Source: Manganitrophus sp963718695 (GTDB lineage: Bacteria; Nitrospirota; Nitrospiria; SBBL01; Manganitrophaceae). From it: a stretch of DNA of 64,000 nucleotides. Under the pieces are notes generated by a model. It saw nothing but the letters and a program-made list of their open reading frames with translations, was not told the origin of the DNA and did no database searches. How positions within the stretch are numbered: the stretch's first letter is position 1; every line of letters starts with the position of its first letter. Below are positions 44,739-52,608 of this stretch, piece after piece. The translations under genes and the position numbers were made by a program. Location: NCBI GenBank assembly GCA_963718695.1, contig OY970371.1, forward strand, positions 2,418,001-2,482,000. The letters run 5' to 3'.

Positions 44739-44817
44739 GTAGGGGCGATCCTTGTGATCGCCCTAAAGAGAAGCCTCCCGCCCTAAATGAGGGGCGAATA
44801 CAAGATTCGCCCCTACA
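44739..44817 (-). repeat. Hairpin element with inverted ends between rpoB and rpoC
   Basis: Two hairpins lie 24 bases apart: TAGGGGCGATC-cttgt-GATCGCCCTA (44740-44765) and AGGGGCGAAT-acaag-ATTCGCCCCT (44790-44814). The outer ends are inverted copies of each other (GTAGGGGCGA...TCGCCCCTAC), giving a palindrome-ended unit of about 79 bp that fills most of the 122-bp gap. I recall such GTAGGGGCGA-type palindromes as dispersed repeats in many environmental bacterial genomes; only one copy is present here. Confidence 0.7.
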
Positions 44818-44847
44818 CAGCAAGAGACCCCCTAATATGCGTCTTTG

Positions 44848-47800
44848 TTACTCTCTTCCCTTGATGAGCTCCACGTCGAGACCCAAGCTTTGCAGCTCTT
44901 TGATCAAGACGTTGAACGACTCCGGAAGGCCCGGCTCGAGGAAGTTCTCGCCTTTCACAATGGCCTCGTAGATCCGGGATCGTCCGGGAACATCATCCGA
45001 TTTCACCGTGAGGAATTCCTGCAGGATCGATGCGGCGCCGTAAGCTTGAAGCGCCCAGACCTCCATCTCTCCGAGACGTTGTCCTCCGAACTGCGCCTTT
45101 CCTCCGAGCGGCTGCTGTGTCACCAGCGAATAAGGGCCGATCGAACGGGCGTGGATCTTGTCGTCCACCAAATGGTGGAGCTTCATCATATACATGTAGC
45201 CGACCGTCACGGGACGATTAAACTGTTCTCCGGTTTTCCCATCGAAGAGAACCGTCTGTCCGCTCGTCGGGAGCTTCGCCTTCTGAAGCATCTCCTTGAT
45301 CTCTTTCTCGGTGGCGCCGTCGAACACCGGGCTCGCCAAATGAAGCCCCAGCGCCTTCGCCGCCCAACCGAGGTGCGTCTCCAAGATCTGTCCGACGTTC
45401 ATACGAGAAGGAACGCCCAACGGGTTCAGAACAATCCCGACCGGTGTTCCATCCGGAAGATACGGCATATCCTCTTCCGGAAGAACGCGGGAGACGACCC
45501 CCTTGTTTCCATGTCGTCCGGCCATCTTGTCTCCGACCTGGAGTTTTCGCTTCATGGCGATGAAGACTTTCACCAACTTGATCACCCCGGGAGGGAGCTC
45601 GTCGCCCCGCTTCAACCGGCCCGCCTTCTCATCATAGATCGTCTGCAAGATGTCGATCTGCTCCTTCGTGAAGGCCTCGATCCGATCGATCTTTTCCTGC
45701 TCCTCCGGCTCGTTCAAGAGGACGTTCTTCAACTCGTCATCCGGAATCCGATCGAGGATCTCCTTGGTGATCTTTTTCTTTTTCTTAAGAAGACTCTCGC
45801 CCGTCTCCGGATCGACGATATCGACCCCGGCGAGCTTTCCGAGAAGGAGCTTGCGGATTTTTTTCTGTTTCTCCTCTTCGATGATGCGAAGCTCATCCTG
45901 ATGATCCCGTTGAAGCCGGATGACATCTTCATTTTCGATGCTCTTGGAACGCTCATCTTTCTCGACGCTCTTTCTCGAGAAGATCTTCACATCGACGACG
46001 ATCCCCTCAATACCGGGGGGGACATAAAGCGACGCGTCCTTCACATCGCCCGCCTTCTCGCCGAAGATCGCACGGAGCAGCTTTTCTTCCGGCGTCAGCT
46101 GGGTTTCCCCTTTCGGGGTCACCTTCCCCACCAGGATGTCTCCCGGTTTCACCTCGGCGCCGATGCGGATGATGCCCGACTCGTCGAGGTTCTTCAAGGC
46201 ATCTTCGCTGACGTTCGGAATATCGCGGGTGATCTCTTCTTTTCCGAGCTTGGTGTCACGCGCTTCGAGCTCGAATTCCTCGATATGGATTGAGGTAAAG
46301 TGATCCTCCCGAACCAGCCTTTCGGAGATGAGAATGGCGTCCTCATAGTTGTAACCGCCCCACGGCATGAAGGCGACCAGAACGTTTCGGCCCAAGGCCA
46401 ATTCTCCCTGATCGATCGCGGGACCGTCCGCCAGGACATCTCCCTTCTTCACCCGCACTCCGACAGTGACGACCGGCTTCTGAGTAATACAGGTGTTCTG
46501 ATTGGAGCGCTGGAATTTGATGAGATTGTAGACATCGAGCGCCACCTCCGGATCTTCCGAGGCGTTTTCCTTCTCCTTGCGGGTGAGTTCCGCCTTCACG
46601 ACGATCCGTGTCGCATCGACGCTTTCGATGACCCCGGGACGCCGGGCAAGAAGCACGTAACCCGAATCCCGCGCGACGATCGCCTCCATGCCGGTCCCCA
46701 CGAACGGGGCCTCCGTGGCGATCAACGGCACCGCCTGACGCTGCATGTTGGAGCCCATCAGCGCCCGGTTGGCATCATCGTTTTCCAGAAACGGAATTAA
46801 CGCCGTCGCCACGCTGACGATCTGCTTCGGCGAAACGTCCATATACTCCACCCGTTCGGCCGGGACCATGACGAAGTCTCCTGCATATCGGGCGGAAATG
46901 CTATCGGCCGTGATCTTCCCCTTCCCGTCGACCTTCGTGTTCGCCTGGGCGATGACATATTTGTCGCCGTCGATGGCCGAGATAAATTCGATCTCCTCGG
47001 TCACGCGTCCACCCTTCACCTTGCGGTAAGGCGATTCAATGAAGCCGAACTCGTTGACGCGGGCATACGTGGCCAGTGAGGTGATCAAGCCGATGTTCGG
47101 ACCTTCCGGCGTTTCGATCGGACAAATCCGGCCGTAATGGCTCGGATGAACGTCGCGGACTTCGAATCCGGCCCGCTCCCGTGTCAACCCGCCTGGCCCC
47201 AGCGCGGAGAGACGCCGCTTGTGGGTGATCTCCGCCAGCGGATTGGTCTGGTCCATAAACTGCGAGAGCTGGCTGCTCCCGAAAAACTCCTTGATGACGG
47301 CGATCACCGGCTTGGCGTTGATCAGGTCGTGCGGGAGAACCGTCTCGAGGTCGAGCAGGTTCATCCGCTCTTTAATCGTTCGCTCCATCCGGACCAAGCC
47401 GATTCGAAATTGGTTCTCAAGCAGCTCCCCGACCGATCGCACGCGGCGATTGCCGAGATGATCGATATCCTCGATTTCTCCCTTACCCGTTTTCAGGTTC
47501 ACCAGATAACGGATAACCTCGACGATGTCCGGCGCGGTTAAAGTTCGTTTGTCGAGCGGCAGATCCAGATTGAGCTTCTTATTCAGCTTGAGACGTCCGA
47601 CCGGCGAGAGGTCATATCGCTTCGGGTTATAGAAGAGATTGTCGAAGAGGACGCGCGCCGTGTCCATGGTCGGGGTTTCGCCCGGCCGCAGACGCCGATA
47701 AATCTCCACCATCGCCTCATCCGGGGAGGAGACCTTTTCCATCGACAAGGTATCCCGAATGACCGGAAGGACCTGGATGTTGTCGATGTAAAGGACTTTA

Positions 47801-48892
47801 ATCTCTTTGATCCCGGCTTCGGCAATCTTGGCCAGGACCGCATCTGTCAACTCATGATTGCGCTCGAGGAGGACTTCACCGGTGTTCGGGTCGATGATGT
47901 CGTTGAGGACCGCTTTTCCGATTAATTCCTCTTTGGGGTAAGGCATCTCCTTGATCCCCTCGGTCTTCATCCGCTTGAGGACCCCCTTGGTCATCTTGCT
48001 TCCCTCTTTGGCGAGAAGCTCTTTCTCTTTTTTATCCATGAAGTCGGTCGGGGCCTTGATACCGGCATGGATTTCCGAATCAAGCTTCCGCCAGAAAGCG
48101 CCGTCCGCCATCCGGACCTCTTCGATCGGATAGAAGAGCTTTAGAATCGCTTCTTCAAGGCTTCCTCCCTCGGTCTTTTCTTCCCGTCCGGCCAGGGTGT
48201 ACCGTTTCTCCTGCTTATCTCCCTCTTCCAGCGCAAACGCTTTTAAGAGGATCGTGGCGGGGAGTTTCCGACGTTCGATCGATCCGAACGTAAAGAATGT
48301 CTTTCGCGTCGAATTCAAAATCAAGCCATGAGCCGCGGTAAGGGATGATCCGGGCCGAATAGAGGACCTTTCCGCTGGCATGGGTCCTTCCCTTGTCGTG
48401 CGTGAAGGCGGCGCCGGGGGAGCGTTGCAACTGGCTCACGACCACCCGCTCGGTTCCGTTCACCAGGAAGGTTCCATTTTCGGTCATGAGCGGAAGCTCG
48501 CCGATGTAGACCTCTTGCTCGCGGACGTCCCGGACTTTCTTTGCGTCCCCCTTCGCCTCTTTGTCCCAGACAACCAGCCGGACGCGGATCTTCAGCGGGG
48601 CGGCAAAGGTCATTCCCCGCTCAAGGCATTCCTGCACGTCATATTTCGGCGTTCCGATCGAGTAGTCGATAAACTCGATCATCGCCGTGTCATTGTAATC
48701 AGAGATCGGGAAGACACTCGTAAACGCCGACTGCAATCCGATATCCTCGCGCTGTTCCGCCGGGGCATCGCGCTGCAAGAAGCGCTCGTACGATTGCCTC
48801 TGAATCTCAATCAGATTCGGAATGGGAATCTGGATGCTGATTTTTGATAAATCTTTTCTGTCTCGAGTACCGTTTACGGTGCTCTGTGCCAT
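44848..48892 (-). CDS. rpoB: RNA polymerase beta subunit RpoB, interrupted by a one-base frameshift
   Basis: Translation from ATG 48892 (MAQSTVNGTRDRKDLSKISI; AGGAGG upstream) runs in frame through PYRGSWLDFEFDAKDILYVR to RID at about 48278. It then changes to nonsense while the beta sequence continues one base out of frame with RRKLPATILLKA. The invariant RIDRRRKLPAT is restored if one A (opposite 48274/48275) is removed. The second part runs to 44848 and holds the rifampicin region SQLSQFMDQTNPLAEITHKR and the C-terminal SFNVLIKELQSLGLDVEL. A sequence or assembly error is the likeliest cause. Confidence 0.95.
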
Positions 48893-48938
48893 TCAATCCT
48901 CCTGGAGTCCACTTTAAAGGTCATCCGAAAAGAACAAT

Positions 48939-49005
48939 CCGGAAAATCGACGGCGGGAATCCTCTCCTATCGAAAGGTCCCGCCTCATCGAGTTTAGATT
49001 TCCGG
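48939..49005 (-). promoter_or_regulatory. Composite stem structure between rplL and rpoB
   Basis: Nested pairs CCGGAAA (48939-48945)/TTTCCGG (48999-49005), TCGA/TCGA and GGCGGGA (48952-48958)/TCCCGCC (48978-48984) can fold into one long irregular hairpin in the 197-bp gap. In Escherichia coli this gap carries an attenuator and an RNase III site that set the ratio of L12 to beta; a similar role here is inference. Confidence 0.5.
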
Positions 49006-49089
49006 TTTTTTACGTCGTGATGATCCTCTGTATCGGACTCAGTTTAAAACCGATTTGAAGACGCACTCGGTCTGGAGTGGCCGAAAGTC

Positions 49090-49494
49090 TTACTTGATTT
49101 CGACCTTGGCCCCATTTTCTTCGAGCTTTTTCTTCATCGATTCGGCCTCGTCCTTGGTCACACCGCTCTTCACGGTCTTCGGGGCTCCCTCGACAAGATC
49201 CTTCGCTTCTTTCAGACCGAGGCTGGTCAACTCGCGAACCACTTTGATGACCTGAATTTTCTTATCGCCCGCGGCGGAAAGAACCACGTCGAACGCCGTT
49301 TTCTCCTCGGCTGCAGCAGCGGCCTGACCACCCCCGCCCCCGGGAGCTGCGGCGACGGCCATGGGCGCCGCGGCGGTGACGCCGAATCGCTCTTCCACCA
49401 TCTTAATCAACTCTGCCAACTGAAGTACAGGCATCTTCTCAACGGCCTTGATAATCTGATCGTTCGTTAACTCCATTTCCTCTGTCTGTGCCAT
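49090..49494 (-). CDS. rplL: 50S ribosomal protein L7/L12
   Basis: L7/L12 dimers form the stalk that recruits translational GTPases. The 134-residue protein has the N-terminal dimerisation helix pair, a hinge rich in Ala/Gly/Pro (AVAAAPGGGGGQAAAAA) and the C-terminal domain (KTAFDVVLSAAGDKKIQVIK). It lies between rplJ and rpoB. Confidence 0.97.
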   Translation of the reverse strand: MAQTEEMELTNDQIIKAVEKMPVLQLAELIKMVEERFGVTAAAPMAVAAAPGGGGGQAAAAAEEKTAFDVVLSAAGDKKIQVIKVVRELTSLGLKEAKDLVEGAPKTVKSGVTKDEAESMKKKLEENGAKVEIK

Positions 49495-49573
49495 CTTCGG
49501 TTCTCTCCTTGTTAAATAAACGGGTTAAAGTTTTTCAATGATTATTGCTCGATTCAAATCCTTCTTCCGTAGA

Positions 49574-50101
49574 CTAAGCCGAGGGCGTCTGGCGTTTGTC
49601 ATGGACCGCTTGAAGTGTCCTGACGAATTTGCTCAAAACGCCATTGAGGGTTCCCGCCAAGCCGTAGAGCGGCGATTTGAGGCGGCCGACAAACTGGCCG
49701 ATCAATACCTCTTTCGATGGAAGCTTCGCGATCTGCTTTAGCCGGACCAGATCGACGACCTGGTTTTCGACCACCGCTACCATGATTTTCAGCTTTTTCT
49801 GTTTGTCCGCAATGCCATTCAACGCCTTCGCGGGAGCGACCGGATCGTCATAACCGAGGGCCACGGCAATCGGTCCCTTGAAATGATCGCGGATCCCCTG
49901 CAATGTTGTCCCTTCTGCGGCCCGATAGGCAAGGGTGTTCTTGATGACCTTAAACTCTCCCTGCACCCGGCGGAGCTCATTTTTCACCGCTCGGATCTCC
50001 TCAACCTCCATGCCGGAAAATTCGGCCAGGACGGCCACTTTTGCCCGGGAAAACTTCTCCCGCAACTCCGAAATCATCACCTGTTTTTCTTCTTTTTTCA
50101 T
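49574..50101 (-). CDS. rplJ: 50S ribosomal protein L10
   Basis: L10 anchors the L7/L12 stalk on 23S rRNA. The 175-residue protein shows KVAVLAEFSGMEVEEIRAVK, FKVIKNTLAYRAAEGT and GPIAVALGYDDPVAPAKALN. The short 60-bp gap to rplA leaves no room for the long L10-regulated leader known from Escherichia coli. Confidence 0.97.
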   Translation of the reverse strand: MKKEEKQVMISELREKFSRAKVAVLAEFSGMEVEEIRAVKNELRRVQGEFKVIKNTLAYRAAEGTTLQGIRDHFKGPIAVALGYDDPVAPAKALNGIADKQKKLKIMVAVVENQVVDLVRLKQIAKLPSKEVLIGQFVGRLKSPLYGLAGTLNGVLSKFVRTLQAVHDKRQTPSA

Positions 50102-50161
50102 CTTCCGCCCTTATTCTTCGTTTCTTGTTAACCTGCCTGGTACGGCCATGAAAAGACCGAG

Positions 50162-50851
50162 CTAAGTGATGCCGCCGATACTTCCGGTATCAATTTGGAT
50201 GCCGGGCCCCATCGTGGAAGAGACCGTAATCCCCTTCACATATTTTCCCTTGGCCGAGGCCGGCTTCGCCTTGATGATGGACTCGATGATCACGCCGGCA
50301 TTTTCAGCAAGCTGTTGCGGCGTGAATGAGACACGCCCGATGGTGACGTGAATGATGGCCGCTTTCTCAACGCGATATTCCACCTTTCCCTGTCGGATCT
50401 CCCTGATCGCACGGGCCACATCGAAGGTCACGGTTCCGGTCTTTGGATTCGGCATCAACCCGCGCGGTCCCAACACCTTTCCTAACCGTCCGACGACTCC
50501 CATCAAATCGGGGGTCGCAACGACCGTGTCAAAATCAAGCCATCCTTGGTTGATCTTTTCAATAAGGTCATCCATGCCGACATAATCGGCCCCGGCCTGG
50601 GTTGCTTCTCGTTCCTTCTCTCCCTTCGCAAAGACCAGGATGCGAACCTTCTTCCCTGTTCCATGCGGAAGAACCACCGAGCCGCGCACCATCTGATCGG
50701 AGTGTTTCGGATCCACTCCCAGGCGAACCGCCATATCGACACTCTCGTCGAACTTGGCAAAATGGAGTTGTTTCACCATCTCAAACGCCTCATCGAGTTT
50801 ATACGGTCTCTCCTCGACCTTTGCGACTGCCGCCTCGTATTTTTTACCCAT
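50162..50851 (-). CDS. rplA: 50S ribosomal protein L1
   Basis: L1 forms the mobile stalk at the E site and in many bacteria represses its own operon. The 229-residue protein has ESVDMAVRLGVDPKHSDQMV, the GTGKKVRILVFAKGEK segment and VLGPRGLMPNPKTGTVT. It follows rplK with a hairpin-containing gap. Confidence 0.97.
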   Translation of the reverse strand: MGKKYEAAVAKVEERPYKLDEAFEMVKQLHFAKFDESVDMAVRLGVDPKHSDQMVRGSVVLPHGTGKKVRILVFAKGEKEREATQAGADYVGMDDLIEKINQGWLDFDTVVATPDLMGVVGRLGKVLGPRGLMPNPKTGTVTFDVARAIREIRQGKVEYRVEKAAIIHVTIGRVSFTPQQLAENAGVIIESIIKAKPASAKGKYVKGITVSSTMGPGIQIDTGSIGGIT

Positions 50852-50898
50852 CTCCCCCTCAACTGAAACGATTCTATTTCAACTCTGTCATGCCGGAA

Positions 50899-50935
50899 GG
50901 CGCTGTTCGAATCGTGAGGATCTCGATCCAGCGCC
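50899..50935 (-). promoter_or_regulatory. Stem-loop between rplK and rplA
   Basis: GGCGCTG (50899-50905) pairs with CAGCGCC (50929-50935); the loop itself contains GGATC-tc-GATCC (50918-50929), an alternative hairpin overlapping the outer stem by one base. No T-tract follows. It may be a remnant of a dispersed palindromic repeat or a switchable structure; L1 control usually acts at the rplK leader instead. Confidence 0.45.
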
Positions 50936-50957
50936 GTTCAGCAAAGTGACTATCAGA

Positions 50958-51380
50958 TTACTCGACTACAATCCCCATGCTCCGCGCCGTTCCCTCGACG
51001 ATCTTGCGGGCGCCTTCCAAGTCGACCGCATTTAGATCCTGCATCTTTGTCTTCGCGATCTCTTCAACCTGAGTACGGGTCACCTTGCCGACCTTGTCTT
51101 TCTGAGGGACGGCCGACCCCTTGATGATCCCCGCCGCTTTTTTGAGAAGCTCGGACGCGGGAGGACTCTTCAATATGAAGGTAAACGTACGGTCCGAGTA
51201 GATGCTAATCACAGCAGGGATAATGGTCCCCTCTTGACCTTGTGTTCGCGCGTTGAATGCTTTGCAGAACTCCATGATGTTGACGCCATGCTGTCCCAAA
51301 GCAGGACCGACAGGAGGAGCCGGATTCGCCTTGCCCGCCGGGATTTGAAGCTTGACCATCGCTGTGACTTCTTTTGCCAT
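50958..51380 (-). CDS. rplK: 50S ribosomal protein L11
   Basis: L11 belongs to the GTPase-associated centre and binds thiostrepton. The 140-residue protein has KLQIPAGKANPAPPVGPALG and GVNIMEFCKAFNARTQGQEG. It follows nusG by 51 bp. Confidence 0.97.
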   Translation of the reverse strand: MAKEVTAMVKLQIPAGKANPAPPVGPALGQHGVNIMEFCKAFNARTQGQEGTIIPAVISIYSDRTFTFILKSPPASELLKKAAGIIKGSAVPQKDKVGKVTRTQVEEIAKTKMQDLNAVDLEGARKIVEGTARSMGIVVE

Positions 51381-51431
51381 TTGATCTCCTTAGAGCGGAA
51401 TGAATAACTTACTTAATGAGTCGATTAATGG

Positions 51432-51962
51432 TTAGACCTTTTCTACCTGCAGGAAGCTCAGTTCCACCGGGGTCGACCTTCCAAAAATGCTGACCAACAC
51501 CTTCACCTTGCTCTGATCCGGATTGACCTCATCGATCACCCCATTGAATCCCAAGAACGGTCCGTCGGTAATCCGGACATTGTCCCCCTTATCGAACTGC
51601 GTCTTCTCCCGCGGTTTGCCGACCCCTTCATCAATTTGCTTTAAAAGCACATCGACTTCATGTTGAGAGAGCGGGGAAGGCGCCTCACCGCCGCCTAGAA
51701 ATCCGGTGACCTTGGGGGTGCTCTTCACCAGCTGTTGGAGCTCATCATCCATGTTCATCTCGACCAGAACATAGCCGGGGAAGAACTTCTTCGTCGAAAC
51801 CCGCTTTTTCCCTTCTTTGATCTCAACGACTTCTTCCGTCGGGATCAGCACCTTGCCGACTTTTTCCTCCAGACCGAGCGCCTTGATCCGCTCCTCCAGA
51901 CTGGCCTTCACGCGTCCTTCATAGCCGGAATAGGTATGAATGACATACCAGTTTTTTTCCAT
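51432..51962 (-). CDS. nusG: Transcription termination/antitermination protein NusG
   Basis: NusG binds RNA polymerase with its NGN domain and couples to Rho or S10 with its KOW domain. From ATG 51962 (AAGGAGA upstream) it has 176 residues: MEKNWYVIHTYSGYEGRVKA, FFPGYVLVEMNMDDELQQLV, and the KOW segment FDKGDNVRITDGPFLGFNGV. A reading to 52034 translates secE's tail in another frame and is rejected. Confidence 0.97.
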   Translation of the reverse strand: MEKNWYVIHTYSGYEGRVKASLEERIKALGLEEKVGKVLIPTEEVVEIKEGKKRVSTKKFFPGYVLVEMNMDDELQQLVKSTPKVTGFLGGGEAPSPLSQHEVDVLLKQIDEGVGKPREKTQFDKGDNVRITDGPFLGFNGVIDEVNPDQSKVKVLVSIFGRSTPVELSFLQVEKV

Positions 51963-51990
51963 TAAACTCTCCTTCAACATGAACTGGGAC

Positions 51991-52185
51991 TCAAACGACC
52001 AAGCGCAGTAGGCGGACCAAAATGAGATCGACAACGGCTAGAAAAACGGAAACAATCACGGTGAAAACAATCACCACGGTCGTCGACCCGATCGTCTCAC
52101 TTCTGCTAGGGAAGGTGACCTTCGAAAGTTCGCTCTTAACGTCTTTAAAGAAATCGCTGATAGATTGTAAAAACCGCTTGATCAT
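51991..52185 (-). CDS. secE: Protein translocase subunit SecE
   Basis: SecE clamps SecY. The short 64-residue form has a cytoplasmic amphipathic helix with the conserved VKSELSKVTFPSRSE and a single membrane helix (about residues 34-60). It is between tRNA-Trp and nusG, the usual place. Confidence 0.95.
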   Translation of the reverse strand: MIKRFLQSISDFFKDVKSELSKVTFPSRSETIGSTTVVIVFTVIVSVFLAVVDLILVRLLRLVV

Positions 52186-52253
52186 CTTTTCTCTACCTCA
52201 GTCTCCGCCGTTGCCTTTTCCACATGGGTTTCGGCGATGTGACCATGTCGACC

Positions 52254-52331
52254 TGGCAGGCCAGGAGGGATTCGAACCCCCAACATGCGGTTTTGGAGAC
52301 CGCCGCTCTAACCAATTGGAGCTACTGGCCT
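52254..52331 (-). tRNA. tRNA-Trp (anticodon CCA)
   Basis: The minus strand folds into a 78-base cloverleaf with encoded CCA: acceptor AGGCCAG/CTGGCCT, D arm GCTC/GAGC, anticodon stem GCGGT/ACCGC with loop CTCCAAA, and T loop TTCGAAT. It lies between rpmG and secE, so it is probably released from the same transcript. Confidence 0.96.
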
Positions 52332-52334
52332 ATC

Positions 52335-52425
52335 TATAGATGGGGCCCGTGCGGCAATGATAAAAAGCAAGGTCCTCAGACGCCCCATGCCCCGCGGCTC
52401 GGACAGGCTCAGCCTGATCCTTGCC
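52335..52425 (-). repeat. Intercistronic two-hairpin repeat, copy D (rpmG - tRNA-Trp)
   Basis: This copy begins only a few bases from the 5' end of tRNA-Trp. The outer stem is ATGGGGC (52340-52346)/GCCCCAT (52382-52388): both arms differ from copy C (GTGGGGG/CCCCCAC) while pairing is kept. The second hairpin is CAGGC-tca-GCCTG (52404-52416) with GGA/TCC flanks. The inner stem is reduced. Confidence 0.85.
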
Positions 52426-52432
52426 TAAACTT

Positions 52433-52582
52433 TTATTTCACTTCCTTATGAGCCGTGTGCTTGCGACAGGAGTTGCAATATTTCTTGAGCTCAATCCGAT
52501 CGGGAGTATTCCGCTTGTTCTTGTTGGTAGAATAATTCCTTCTCTTACAATCAGTACAAGCCATCGTAACAATATCGCGCAT
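52433..52582 (-). CDS. rpmG: 50S ribosomal protein L33 (zinc-binding type)
   Basis: A 49-residue frame too short for automatic calling: MRDIVTMACTDCKRRNYSTN ... KKYCNSCRKHTAHKEVK. Two CxxC pairs mark the zinc (C+) form. Position between tuf and tRNA-Trp/secE is common in bacteria. MACTDC at residue 7 could be the true start; the first ATG has a better fit to the neighbouring sequence length only weakly. Confidence 0.93.
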   Translation of the reverse strand: MRDIVTMACTDCKRRNYSTNKNKRNTPDRIELKKYCNSCRKHTAHKEVK

Positions 52583-52608
52583 GATTGGATCCTACCTTAT
52601 TTAATGAT

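Noticed and set aside
44845..46293. A 482-codon plus-strand open frame opposite rpoB
   Set aside because: Antisense shadow of the conserved beta-subunit C-terminal half, with low-complexity Leu/Arg/Asp content.
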